From: Nocardioides cavernae
Lineage (GTDB): Bacteria; Actinomycetota; Actinomycetes; Propionibacteriales; Nocardioidaceae
Assembly: GCF_013410035.1 (NCBI RefSeq)
Contig: NZ_JACCBW010000001.1
Coordinates: 1,116,001-1,180,000 of the forward strand
Direction: 5' to 3'
DNA: 64,000 bases
Every line of letters starts with the position of its first letter. Positions within the stretch are counted from its first letter, which is position 1. The translations under genes and the position numbers were made by a program. The notes beneath the pieces were generated by a model. That model was not told the origin of the DNA. It saw only the letters and a program-made list of their open reading frames with translations, and did not search any database. Of the stretch, positions 52,085-60,109 are shown piece after piece.

Positions 52085-53202
52085 GCACGAAGCTGCGCGA
52101 GGAGCTCGACGCCCTCGCCGACACCCAGACCTTCTCCCCCGACCCCGCCGCCTGGGACCGCGGGCGGCGGGCGCGACGCAACGCACGGGTCGTACGCGCC
52201 GCAGCCGCCGTCGCCGTCGTGGCGCTCGTCGTCGGGGTCGGGGCGCTCGCGGTGCGGCCCGACCGCGAGGCCCCGCAGCCCGCCGGGGTGCCGGGCGGAG
52301 CGATCCCGAGCCGGATACCCGAGCCCTCGGGCGAGGTGCTCACCGACCTCGCTGTCGGCCGCGCCTCGGTGGCGTACGTCGACGAGGCGGCGCAGCCCGT
52401 CCTGGTGGACGCCGCGACCGGCGACGCCCACCGCGTGGAGCTCCCCGACTTCCCGGACGCGGACGCCTTCGAGGTGTTCGCCGACCACCTCACCGGCTCC
52501 TGGCTCGCGCTGTCCCCGGACGGGACCCGGGTGGCGTACCCGACCGCGTCCGTCTACGAGGCGAGGGGCAGGGGCTACGTCGAGACGCCGTGGTTCCGCA
52601 CGGTCGACCTCGTCACCGGGGCGAGCGAGCTCGTCGAACCACCCCAGTGCGGCTCCACCCCCTGGGCGATGACGTGGACGACGGACGGACGGATCGCGAT
52701 CGACGTGATGGGCCGGCCGAGCTTCGAGGAGCCGGACCCGCCCGTCGTCAGCTGCGCGGTCGACCCGTCGGGCCGGAGCGCACGCCCCCGACCCCTCGTC
52801 GGCGTGACGGCGCCGGGTGGCGACATCAGCGCGACCTTCGCCGGGGCCGACCTGCGCTACACCGACCTCGCGGACGGCGGGCCGCCGGTCGACACCGCGG
52901 TGGACGCCGTGCCGTTCGTGACGTCCTCGGGCGCCGATGCGCAGCGCGACCTGCCGAGCGAGACCTATCCCGACGGCGCCAGCGTCCGACCGATCGGTTG
53001 GGCGGACGACAGCCTGCTCGTAGCGCAGGTCGGCGACGACCTCGTCCTGCTCACCTCTCCCGACCGCCCGGAGTCGGAGTGGGTCTGGCACACGCTCGTC
53101 GAGCACGTGCCCGACAGCCTCGGCACGAGCGTCGCGGTCGACCTGGTCCCCGACCTCGACGGCGATCCGGAGCAGGAGCTCACGCACGACTTCGGGGACT
53201 GA
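52081..53202 (+). CDS. Single-pass membrane protein with beta-propeller-like ectodomain, sigma partner, copy 1
   Basis: This 373-residue protein has a cytoplasmic N-terminus of about 38 residues (LREELDALADTQTFSPDPAAW, then RGRRARRNAR), one membrane helix (AAAAVAVVALVVGVGALAV) and a large outer region. That region contains VPGGAIPSRI, repeated WLALSPDGTRVAYPT-type blades and a final LTHDFGD. It lacks the zinc ZAS motif of classical anti-sigma factors, yet its co-translation with a sigma factor suggests a sensor or anti-sigma role. Copy 2 is a paralogue with an added C-terminal helix. The function is inferred. Confidence 0.75.
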   Translation: MSTKLREELDALADTQTFSPDPAAWDRGRRARRNARVVRAAAAVAVVALVVGVGALAVRPDREAPQPAGVPGGAIPSRIPEPSGEVLTDLAVGRASVAYVDEAAQPVLVDAATGDAHRVELPDFPDADAFEVFADHLTGSWLALSPDGTRVAYPTASVYEARGRGYVETPWFRTVDLVTGASELVEPPQCGSTPWAMTWTTDGRIAIDVMGRPSFEEPDPPVVSCAVDPSGRSARPRPLVGVTAPGGDISATFAGADLRYTDLADGGPPVDTAVDAVPFVTSSGADAQRDLPSETYPDGASVRPIGWADDSLLVAQVGDDLVLLTSPDRPESEWVWHTLVEHVPDSLGTSVAVDLVPDLDGDPEQELTHDFGD

Positions 53203-53275
53203 CGCGAACTCCTCCTACTCTCGTGCCACCCGGCGCCCGCCCCGCGTGCGTCGTACGTCGTGAAGGGGGTGGGGC

Positions 53276-53773
53276 GTGATCACGGATGACGAGGCGGGCT
53301 TCGCCGAGTTCGTGGCAGGGCGGCAGGCCGCGCTGTCGCGCACGGCGTACCTGCTGACCGGCGACCACCACCTCGCCCAGGACCTGGTGCAGGCCGCGCT
53401 GCTCCAGGCGGCGCGGCACTGGCGACGGATCCACACCTCGCCCGAGGCGTACGTGCGACGGGCGATGTACCACCAGAACATCTCCTGGTGGCGCCGGCGC
53501 CGCTTCGCCGAGACGCCGCTCGAGACGTACGACGGCGCGACGGCCACGAGCGACCACGACCTGCGGCTGACCCTCGACCAGGCGCTCGCCCGGCTGACCG
53601 CGAAGCAGCGGACCGTACTGGTGCTGCGCTTCTACGAGGACCTCACCGAGGTCGACACCGCCCGCGCCCTCGGACTGTCCACCAGCACCGTGAAGTCCAC
53701 GACCCGCCAGGCGCTCGCCCGGCTGCGCACGCTCGCGCCGGAGCTCGCCGAGCTGATCGGAGCAGACGCATGA
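53276..53773 (+). CDS. SigE-family sigma factor, copy 2
   Basis: This 165-residue paralogue of the sigma factor at 51593 shares RTAYLLTGDHHLA, SPEAYVRR and MYHQNISWWRRRRF, and has its own region 4 recognition helix LGLSTSTVKSTTRQAL. The divergence in that helix implies a different -35 preference. The GTG start lies behind GTGAAGGGGGT. The stop overlaps the following gene as ATGA, exactly as in copy 1. Confidence 0.9.
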   Translation: MITDDEAGFAEFVAGRQAALSRTAYLLTGDHHLAQDLVQAALLQAARHWRRIHTSPEAYVRRAMYHQNISWWRRRRFAETPLETYDGATATSDHDLRLTLDQALARLTAKQRTVLVLRFYEDLTEVDTARALGLSTSTVKSTTRQALARLRTLAPELAELIGADA

Positions 53774-55032
53774 CCGACCTCAGGACCTCCCTCCGTCGTG
53801 TCGCGGACGCCGTCGAGCCCCTGCCCGTCGCCGACGACCTCTGGCACCGTGCCCAGGCGGCCCGGCGCCGCGGGCAGGTGCTGGCGGCTGCCGCCGTGCT
53901 GGCGATCATCGCCTCCGTCACGTGGAGCGCCGTGCTGCTCGGCACCGACGACCGGGAGGCGCGTACGGCCTCGCAGGAGGTGCCGGGCGGGGCGATCCCG
54001 AGCCGCATCGAGGATCCGGGAGACCTCCCCGCGACCGACGACCTCGCCGTCGGCCGGGCGTCGGTCGCGTTCGTCAACCGCGACGGCGATCCGGTGGTCC
54101 TCACCGCGACCGATGGTGTGCCGCATCGGCTCGCGCTGCCGGACTGGGACCGGTCGCGCCGCGCCCTGGCGCTGACACCCGACGGCACGGCCCTGGCCTA
54201 CCAGCGGACACGAGGAGAGGACACGGTCCTCGTCAGGGTGGATCTGGGATCCGGACGCGAGCGCGTCCTGTTCTCCCAGCCGGGCGACTCCCTCACCTAC
54301 GACTCACTCGCGTGGTCGTCGGACGGCACGCGTCTGTCGTGGTCGGCGTCGACGTTCGGTGACGTCCCTGCCGTGGGCGTCGTCGAACCCCTGCTCTCAC
54401 GCTCACGCATCGTCGCGCTGCCCTACACCCCGACGAACGCGGTGGTCGCGCCGGACGGCACCTTGGCGATCTCTGCCGCCAACGGGGCTCTGCGCCTCGA
54501 CTCCCGCCAGGGCGGATCGACGCGGATCGAGACCCAGCGGTCGGCCGTCGTTGCGGGTTTCTCCCCCGACGGTCGGTACGTCGCGCTGGCCACCGGGCCC
54601 GCGTCGGCCTCGTACACCCTCGACGTGCGCCGGCGCGTCGTGGTCGAGCACCCCTTCCCGGAGGGGACCCTGGGAGAGTCCGTGGTGCGACCGGTCGGGT
54701 GGCTGGACGACCGGCTCCAGCTGCTCGTGGTGCAGGCCCTCGACGGATCGGGAGCGGAGCTGGTGGTGACCACACCCGAGGTCGACGACACCAGCACATG
54801 GCGGCGCTCCGTCGGCTCGGTCGGCGGCCCGGGGGTCGCCAACTCGCTCAGCGTCGCCGTTGACCTCGTCCCCGACCTCGACGGGACCTCGTCGCAGCAG
54901 CTCACCCACGACTTCGGCGAGCCGGTTGCGGTTGGGCAACGCGACATCTCCTGGATGATCGGCCTCGGCGTGGCGGCCGCGATCGCCCTCGGGATGGCGC
55001 TGAGGTGGCTCTGGCGCCGGCTGCTGGGGTAG
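53770..55032 (+). CDS. Membrane protein with beta-propeller-like ectodomain, sigma partner, copy 2
   Basis: This 420-residue paralogue of the protein at 52081 has a cytoplasmic tail, a membrane helix (VLAAAAVLAIIASVTWSAVLL), VPGGAIPSRI, WD40/TolB-like blades (LALTPDGTALAYQR, LAWSSDGTRLSWS, VAGFSPDGRYVALAT) and LTHDFGEP. It then continues into a second helix (MIGLGVAAAIALGMALRWLW) with an RRLLG tail that copy 1 lacks. Both ends would be cytoplasmic with a periplasmic-side propeller between them, a reasonable plan for a sensor controlling the co-translated sigma factor. That control is inferred. Confidence 0.75.
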   Translation: MTDLRTSLRRVADAVEPLPVADDLWHRAQAARRRGQVLAAAAVLAIIASVTWSAVLLGTDDREARTASQEVPGGAIPSRIEDPGDLPATDDLAVGRASVAFVNRDGDPVVLTATDGVPHRLALPDWDRSRRALALTPDGTALAYQRTRGEDTVLVRVDLGSGRERVLFSQPGDSLTYDSLAWSSDGTRLSWSASTFGDVPAVGVVEPLLSRSRIVALPYTPTNAVVAPDGTLAISAANGALRLDSRQGGSTRIETQRSAVVAGFSPDGRYVALATGPASASYTLDVRRRVVVEHPFPEGTLGESVVRPVGWLDDRLQLLVVQALDGSGAELVVTTPEVDDTSTWRRSVGSVGGPGVANSLSVAVDLVPDLDGTSSQQLTHDFGEPVAVGQRDISWMIGLGVAAAIALGMALRWLWRRLLG

Positions 55033-55090
55033 TCCGCATCGAAATTCATCCCCCACACCCGATCCGGCATGACGATTGATGCGGACTACC
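55028..55090. repeat. 13-bp perfect inverted repeat spanning two stop codons
   Basis: GGTAGTCCGCATC (55028-55040) and GATGCGGACTACC (55078-55090) are perfectly complementary, with a 37-base, comparatively AT-rich loop. Each arm contains the TAG stop of one of the two convergent genes. It could serve as a bidirectional terminator or be the footprint of a small mobile element. Confidence 0.55.
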
Positions 55091-55886
55091 GGGGATCGGC
55101 CCCGGCCAGGTACGCCAGCTGGGCACGCACGGACAGCTCGGCGGCACCCCAGAGCACGGGGTCGACGTCGGCGTAGACGACCTCGACGACGGCGCGGGCC
55201 GGGTCGTCGGAGGGTGGCAGCGTCGCCAGCGCGGTGCGTACCTGCTCGAGGCGCTGCTCTCGGTGCGCGAGGTAGAGCTCGAGCGCCCCCAGCGCGTCGT
55301 CGATGACCGGGCCGTGGCCCGGCCAGACGGTGGTGATGCCCTGCTCGCCGCAGAGCGCGTGCAGGCGCTGGAGGGAGGAGAGGTACGCCCCGAGCTGGCC
55401 GTCCGGGTGCGCGACGACGGTCGTGCCGCGACCGAGGACGGTGTCCCCGGTGAGCACGGCGCGGTCCTGCGGGACGACGAAGGAGAGCGAGTCGGAGGTG
55501 TGCCCCGGCGTCGCGACGACGTGCACCTCGAGGCGGCCGACGCTGACGACGTCGCCCTCGCCGAGGCCCTCGGAGCCGAGCCGGTAGGCCGGGTCGAGGG
55601 CGCGCACGCCGCAGCCGTGACGCTCGGCGTACTCCCGCGCGGCCTCGCTGTGGTCGGCGTGGTGGTGGGTCAGCAGCACCGCGGCGACGTCGCCCGCCAC
55701 GTCGTCGATCGCATCGAGGTGGGCTGCCATCGAGGGGCCCGGGTCGACGACGACGGACCGCGACGAGTCGGGGTCTCGCAGCACCCAGGTGTTGGTGCCG
55801 TCGAGCGTCATGATGTCGGCGTTGGGCGCGAGCACGCAGGTGGCGGTGGCGCCGAAGGTGCCGCCGGACCAGGGCGCGTGCGTCAT
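55086..55886 (-). CDS. MBL-fold metallohydrolase (LACTB2-like)
   Basis: This 266-residue metallo-beta-lactamase-fold hydrolase has the metal motif THHHADHSE, the later ATPGHTSDSLSF histidine, VLTGDTVLGRGTTV with the bridging Asp, and a C-terminal GHGPVIDDA histidine. The C-terminal winged-helix part (LELYLAHREQRLEQV) is typical of the LACTB2 group, which includes RNases and thioesterases. The substrate is unknown. The ATG overlaps the stop of the upstream Nudix gene. Confidence 0.87.
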   Translation of the reverse strand: MTHAPWSGGTFGATATCVLAPNADIMTLDGTNTWVLRDPDSSRSVVVDPGPSMAAHLDAIDDVAGDVAAVLLTHHHADHSEAAREYAERHGCGVRALDPAYRLGSEGLGEGDVVSVGRLEVHVVATPGHTSDSLSFVVPQDRAVLTGDTVLGRGTTVVAHPDGQLGAYLSSLQRLHALCGEQGITTVWPGHGPVIDDALGALELYLAHREQRLEQVRTALATLPPSDDPARAVVEVVYADVDPVLWGAAELSVRAQLAYLAGADPR

Positions 55887-56743
55887 CGGTCCGCCATCAG
55901 GGCGGCGTACGCCGGTGGGGTGGAGAGGATGAAGTCGTCACCGTCCTCGACGACCTCGGGCATGAACATCTCGACGGTCCGGCCCTCGGCCGCGGCGAGG
56001 ACCGCCGACGGGTCGGGGTGCTGGCCGACCTCGAGGCACGTGAGCCACGTCGGTGGCAGCATCAGGATCTCCTGCCGCTCGACCTGCTCGACCGCGTCCA
56101 GCGCGCCGACCCAGGTCACGGTGGACGACTCGGTCGAGACGTCGCGGGTGACCTGGCCGTCGGGCAGCCGGGCGACGAAGAACCACGTGCGGTAGCGGCG
56201 CGGCTCGAAGACCGGGGTGAGCCAGCCCGACCACGCGCCGAGCAGGTCGGTGCGAAGCACGAGCGAGCGCTTCTCGAGGAAGGCGGTCAGCGAGATCTCG
56301 CGCGACTCGAGGGCGACCCGGTCGGCCTCCCAGTCGTCGCCCGTGGTGTCCGCGACGACCTCGGACGCGCTGGCGCCGGCGAGCAGCACCGAGGACTCCT
56401 CGAAGGTCTCGCGGACTGCCGCGCAGACGAGCGCCCGCGCCTTCGGCTCGTCGACGCCGAGCCGCGTGGCCCACTCGGCGGGCGACGGACCGGACCAGAG
56501 TCCGCGGTCGACGAGCTCGTCGTCGAAGTCTCGCGGGTCGACGCCGCCGCCGGGGAAGACGCACATCCCGCCGGCGAAGGCCATCGACGTCTGCCGGCGC
56601 AGCAGGTAGACCTCGGGACCGGCGGCGCCGGGGCGCAGCAGGACCACGGTGGCGGCGTCGCGCGGCTCGGCGGGCGTCGCGTCGCCGGTGGCGTACGCCC
56701 GGGCCTGGGCGACGAGGGCGTCCGGAAGCGGCAGCCGCTCCAT
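55883..56743 (-). CDS. Nudix hydrolase, NUDT19/RP2-like
   Basis: This 286-residue protein starts the Nudix domain with DAATVVLLRPGAAGPEVYLLRR and FAGGMCVFPGGGVDPRDFD. The box is ALVCAAVRETFEESSVLLA, where the REtfEEs core is kept and the insert between the first Gly and the RE pair is long, as in the mammalian NUDT19 type. Those enzymes cleave CoA derivatives, so a CoA or acyl-CoA diphosphatase role is plausible. It is co-translated with the MBL hydrolase downstream and lies 13 bases after RidA, forming a small house-cleaning operon. Confidence 0.83.
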   Translation of the reverse strand: MERLPLPDALVAQARAYATGDATPAEPRDAATVVLLRPGAAGPEVYLLRRQTSMAFAGGMCVFPGGGVDPRDFDDELVDRGLWSGPSPAEWATRLGVDEPKARALVCAAVRETFEESSVLLAGASASEVVADTTGDDWEADRVALESREISLTAFLEKRSLVLRTDLLGAWSGWLTPVFEPRRYRTWFFVARLPDGQVTRDVSTESSTVTWVGALDAVEQVERQEILMLPPTWLTCLEVGQHPDPSAVLAAAEGRTVEMFMPEVVEDGDDFILSTPPAYAALMADR

Positions 56744-56756
56744 CGGGTCAGCCCCC

Positions 56757-57212
56757 TCAGACCTCGACGATGATCTCGACCTCGACCGGGACGTCGAGCG
56801 GGAGGACGCTCACGCCCACGGCGGAGCGGGCGTGCTTGCCGGCGTCGCCGAAGACCTCGCCGAGCAACTCGGAGGCGCCGTTGGCGACCTTGGGCTGGCC
56901 GGTGAAGTCGGGCGCGGAGGCGACGAAGACGACGACCTTGACCACGCGCTTCACGTCGTCGAGGGAGCCGATCTCGGCCTTAACCGCGGCGAGCGCGTTG
57001 AGGGCGCACTGGCGCGCGCACGCGTAGCCCTGCTCCTCGGTGACCTCGGCGCCGAGCTTGCCGACCGCGATCATCTCGCCGTTGCTCGCGGGGAGCTGGC
57101 CGGCGGTGAAGACGAGGTTCCCGGTGCGGGCGGTCGGCTGGTAGGCCGCGACCGGCGGGACGACGTCGGGGACGGTGATGCCCAGCTCGGCGAGGCGCGC
57201 CTCCGCACCCAT
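56757..57212 (-). CDS. RidA family protein (YjgF/YER057c/UK114)
   Basis: The 151-residue protein belongs to the longer RidA subgroup. The fold is seen from GNLVFTAGQLPASNGEM through QCALNALAAVKAEIG to a C-terminal VLPLDVPVEVEIIVEV. The arginine used for 2-aminoacrylate deamination in canonical RidA (in the CVEVARLPKDV-like segment) is not evident here, so this is probably a YjgF subgroup with a different or unknown activity. I start at ATG 57212 (MGAEARLAELG). The DUF4177 stop is 1 base away, so the two are co-transcribed. Confidence 0.83.
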   Translation of the reverse strand: MGAEARLAELGITVPDVVPPVAAYQPTARTGNLVFTAGQLPASNGEMIAVGKLGAEVTEEQGYACARQCALNALAAVKAEIGSLDDVKRVVKVVVFVASAPDFTGQPKVANGASELLGEVFGDAGKHARSAVGVSVLPLDVPVEVEIIVEV

Positions 57213-57213
57213 G

Positions 57214-57366
57214 TCAGGCCTTCGGCTTCTTGAGGAAGGCCACCAGGCCACCCTGGGCGTTGGTGTGGATCGCCACCAGCTCCCAGCCGTCCTGACCGAA
57301 GTTGTTGAGCATCAGCGCTTCGTTGTGGAGCGGAATCGGCGCCACCTGGTATTCCCACTGGGTCAT
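57214..57366 (-). CDS. DUF4177-like small protein
   Basis: The 50-residue protein begins MTQWEYQVAPIPLHN and contains the FGQDGWELVAIHTN core typical of DUF4177, ending in AFLKKPKA. The function is unknown. The ATG at 57366 has TAGGGT ending 7 bases upstream, giving a leaderless promoter that probably drives DUF4177, RidA, Nudix and MBL as one transcript. Confidence 0.75.
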   Translation of the reverse strand: MTQWEYQVAPIPLHNEALMLNNFGQDGWELVAIHTNAQGGLVAFLKKPKA

Positions 57367-57448
57367 GGGTCGCACCCTACTCGGGCACGACGGGCGTCCT
57401 CCTGCGGGCGGACGTGCGGGCCGGCGGTCCCCGTCTATCGTCCGCACC

Positions 57449-58612
57449 ATGGCCAACCCGACCGACCAGCAGCCGTGGCGCCTCGGCCCGCGCGCGCGGC
57501 GATGGCTGGACCGTGCGCTCGTCGGGTTCGTGCTCCTCGTCGGCGGGATGGGCCACTTCCTCGCGGGGCAGCTCCCGGCGATGGTCTTCACGGCCGCGGA
57601 GGCGTTGCCGCTGCTGTGGCGCCGGAGCCGCCCGTGGCCCGCCTTCCTCGCGGTCGCCCTCGCGTCCGCGCTCCAGGCCGCGGCGTACGACCAGCCGACG
57701 GTCGGCCAGCTCGCCTTCCCGGTCGCCGTCTACTCGGTCGCGCGGTGGTCGCCGCGCTGGCAGGGCATCGCTGCGCTGCTCGTCGGGTACGCCGGCGCGC
57801 TGGTGGCCGCCGCGCGCTGGATGTACGGCCTCGGCGCGGGGGAGGTGACCGCCGCGAACCTGGTCCCCTACACCGTCACCATCGGCGCGATCGTCACCGC
57901 CGCGTGGGCACTGGGGTTCGCCGCGCAGTCGCGGGAGAAGTACGTCGCCTCGCTGGTCGCGCGTGCCGAGCAGGCCGAGCGGATGGCCGAGCGCGAGGTG
58001 GAGCTCGCCGCGCGCGACGAGCGCTCGCGGATCGCCCGCGAGATGCACGACGTCGTCGCCCACGGCCTGTCGGTGATCGTGGTACAGGCCGACGGCGCGC
58101 GGTACGCCGCGGCCAAGGACCCGGACGTCGCCGTCGGCACGCTCGAGACGATCTCGTCCACCGGGCGCGCGGCGCTGACCGAGATGCGGCGCCTCCTCGG
58201 GCTGCTCCGCGACGGCGACACCGGGGTGGCCCCGCAACCCGGGCTGGCGGACGTACGCCACCTCGTCGACGAGGCGCGCGCCGCCGGCACCCGGGTCGAG
58301 GCGGACCTGCCGGAGCCGGCCCCGGACGTGCCGGGCGGCGTCGGGCTGGCGGCGTACCGGATCGTGCAGGAGTCGCTCACCAACGTCCGCAAGCACGCCG
58401 GACCCGAGGCGCGCGTCAGCGTCCGGGTGCGGGTAGGCCGGGAGGTCGAGGTGGAGGTGCGCGACGACGGGCGGGGCGCGGCCGCCCACTCCGACGGACG
58501 CGGCCTCGGCCTGGCCGGCATGCGCGAGCGCGCCGCCGTGCACGGCGGGGCGCTGGACGCCGGGCCCGTGACGGGCGGCGGGTTCGCGGTGTCTGCGAGG
58601 CTGCCGCTGTGA
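57449..58612 (+). CDS. NarL-type sensor histidine kinase
   Basis: This 387-residue membrane kinase of the HisKA_3 family has about five N-terminal helices (residues 22-160), a short coiled coil, the phosphoacceptor His200 in REMHDVVAHGLSV, and a HATPase domain with YRIVQESLTNVRKHA (N-box) and GRGLGLAGMRERAAVHGG (G-box). The short sensor without an extracellular domain suggests intramembrane sensing, common in kinases controlling ABC exporters. It overlaps its response regulator as GTGA. The ATG follows TATCGT by 7 bases. Confidence 0.9.
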   Translation: MANPTDQQPWRLGPRARRWLDRALVGFVLLVGGMGHFLAGQLPAMVFTAAEALPLLWRRSRPWPAFLAVALASALQAAAYDQPTVGQLAFPVAVYSVARWSPRWQGIAALLVGYAGALVAAARWMYGLGAGEVTAANLVPYTVTIGAIVTAAWALGFAAQSREKYVASLVARAEQAERMAEREVELAARDERSRIAREMHDVVAHGLSVIVVQADGARYAAAKDPDVAVGTLETISSTGRAALTEMRRLLGLLRDGDTGVAPQPGLADVRHLVDEARAAGTRVEADLPEPAPDVPGGVGLAAYRIVQESLTNVRKHAGPEARVSVRVRVGREVEVEVRDDGRGAAAHSDGRGLGLAGMRERAAVHGGALDAGPVTGGGFAVSARLPL

Positions 58613-59298
58613 GCGCAGACCTCCCCGAGACGACGGCCGGGCCGATCCGGGTCTTCCTCGTCGACGACCAGCAGATGGTGCGCGCCGGCTTCCGGATGCT
58701 CGTCGAGAGCCAGGACGACATGGTCGTCGTGGGCGAGGCGGGCGACGGCGGGGAAGCGCTGGAGAAGCTCGGCGTCACCACGGCCGACGTGGTGCTGATG
58801 GACGTGCGCATGCCGCGCCTCGACGGCGTCGAGACGACCCGGCGGCTGCTCGCGACCGCCGACGCGCCGCGGGTCATCGTGCTGACGACCTTCGACCTCG
58901 ACGAGTACGCCTTCGCCGCGATCCGCGCCGGCGCCTCGGCGTTCCTGCTCAAGGACGCCGCCCCGCCCGACCTGCTCGGCGCCATCCGGGCCGTACGCGC
59001 CGGCGACGCGGTCGTCGCGCCCAGCACCACGCGCCGACTGCTCGACCACTTCGCCGCACTGCCCGACCCGGCCGCGCCCGCCACCTCCGACGACCGGATC
59101 GCGCTCCTGACCGAGCGGGAGGTCGAGGTGCTGACCCTGATCGCGCGCGGCCTCACCAACACCGAGATCGCGGCCGAGCTGGTCGTGGCCGAGACCACCG
59201 TGAAGACCCACGTCGGGCGGATCCTCGCCAAGACCGGGTCGCGGGACCGGGTCCAGCTGGTGGTGCTCGGCTACGAGGCGGGGCTGGTCCGGGCCTGA
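58609..59298 (+). CDS. NarL/LuxR-family response regulator
   Basis: This 229-residue cognate regulator of the kinase has a receiver domain with FLVDDQQMVRAGF, phosphoacceptor Asp65 in VVLMDVRMPRLDG and LLKDAAPPDLL. The LuxR HTH is LTEREVEVLTLIARGLTNTEIA, cut here, followed by VAETTVKTHVGRILAK. The GTG start lies in the overlap with the kinase gene. Targets are not shown by the sequence; a MacB-like exporter begins 1.8 kb downstream and may be one. Confidence 0.92.
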   Translation: MSADLPETTAGPIRVFLVDDQQMVRAGFRMLVESQDDMVVVGEAGDGGEALEKLGVTTADVVLMDVRMPRLDGVETTRRLLATADAPRVIVLTTFDLDEYAFAAIRAGASAFLLKDAAPPDLLGAIRAVRAGDAVVAPSTTRRLLDHFAALPDPAAPATSDDRIALLTEREVEVLTLIARGLTNTEIAAELVVAETTVKTHVGRILAKTGSRDRVQLVVLGYEAGLVRA

Positions 59299-59321
59299 GG
59301 TGGTGCGGGGGGGTGCACAGC

Positions 59322-60026
59322 TCACCCCGCGGCGACCCGGTCGAGCCACTCCGCCAGCAGCCGGCGCTCGGCGGCGCTGAGCACCTCGAGGTCGGGCGCG
59401 ACCGCGCGCAGGGCGACCGCGGCGGAGACGGGGCCGGCGGGCACACCGCCCGGGTCGTCGACGAGGATCGCCGCCAGGACAGCCTCCATCATCGCCTCTG
59501 CGAGGTCGGGGTCGCGCGTCTGCTCGGGCGTCGCGAGCAGGACGTGGATCGCACCGGTGCCGGCGGCCTGGATGAGGTCGACGGCGTGCGGCTCGGGCAC
59601 CCGCAGCAGCCCGGCCACGGCCAGCCGGTGGACGCGCGATGCCAGGACCTCCCGCCCCGCGCGCGCGGCCGGCGACCCGGCCGCGCGGTCGGGATCGCTG
59701 AGGAGCCGGTGCACCGCGGGGTTGGCCAGCCCGAACTCGACCTGCCGCCGCCAGCTCGACCGCAGGTCCTCGAGCGGGTCGACGTCGGCGGCTTCGGCAG
59801 CCGCCATCGCGCGGGACTTCCCGACGACGAACGACGTCATCACGTGCTCGGCCACGGCCTCCAGGAGGCCGTCCTTGTCGCCGAAGAGGCGGTAGATCGT
59901 CGGGGCCTGCACCCCGGCCCGCTCGGCCACCCGGCGTGTGGTCATCGCCGCCGGGCCACCGTCGCGGAGGAGGTGGACCGCCGCCTCCAGGATGGCCTGG
60001 CGGGTGTCTGTCCGGGGTGGCGTCAC
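59322..60026 (-). CDS. TetR-family regulator
   Basis: This 234-residue repressor has the HTH AILEAAVHLLRDGGPAAMTTRRVAERAG and APTIYRLFGDKDGLLEAVAEH. The C-terminal ligand domain carries no recognisable family signature. The GTG at 60026 (VTPPRTDTRQ) is supported by TATCCT ending 6 bases upstream. It is divergent from an NmrA-like oxidoreductase gene, with GATAAC-type palindromes between them, so it very likely represses that gene and itself. Confidence 0.88.
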   Translation of the reverse strand: MTPPRTDTRQAILEAAVHLLRDGGPAAMTTRRVAERAGVQAPTIYRLFGDKDGLLEAVAEHVMTSFVVGKSRAMAAAEAADVDPLEDLRSSWRRQVEFGLANPAVHRLLSDPDRAAGSPAARAGREVLASRVHRLAVAGLLRVPEPHAVDLIQAAGTGAIHVLLATPEQTRDPDLAEAMMEAVLAAILVDDPGGVPAGPVSAAVALRAVAPDLEVLSAAERRLLAEWLDRVAAG

Positions 60027-60032
60027 GGACCA

Positions 60033-60094
60033 AGGATAACGAGATCTTGATATCGCCGAGAACACCTCGCTACGGTGGCGTTATCGCTGATAAC
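60033..60094. promoter_or_regulatory. Divergent TetR operators and promoters
   Basis: GTTATC-GCT-GATAAC (60080-60094) is a perfect dyad. GATAAC-N8-GATATC (60035-60054) is a related site. The plus promoter TTGATA-N17-TACGGT (60048-60076) has its -35 in the left site and its start point at the right site. The minus -10 TATCCT (60033-60038) overlaps the left site. One repressor could thus close both promoters. Confidence 0.65.
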
Positions 60095-60109
60095 AGAAAG
60101 GACATATCA

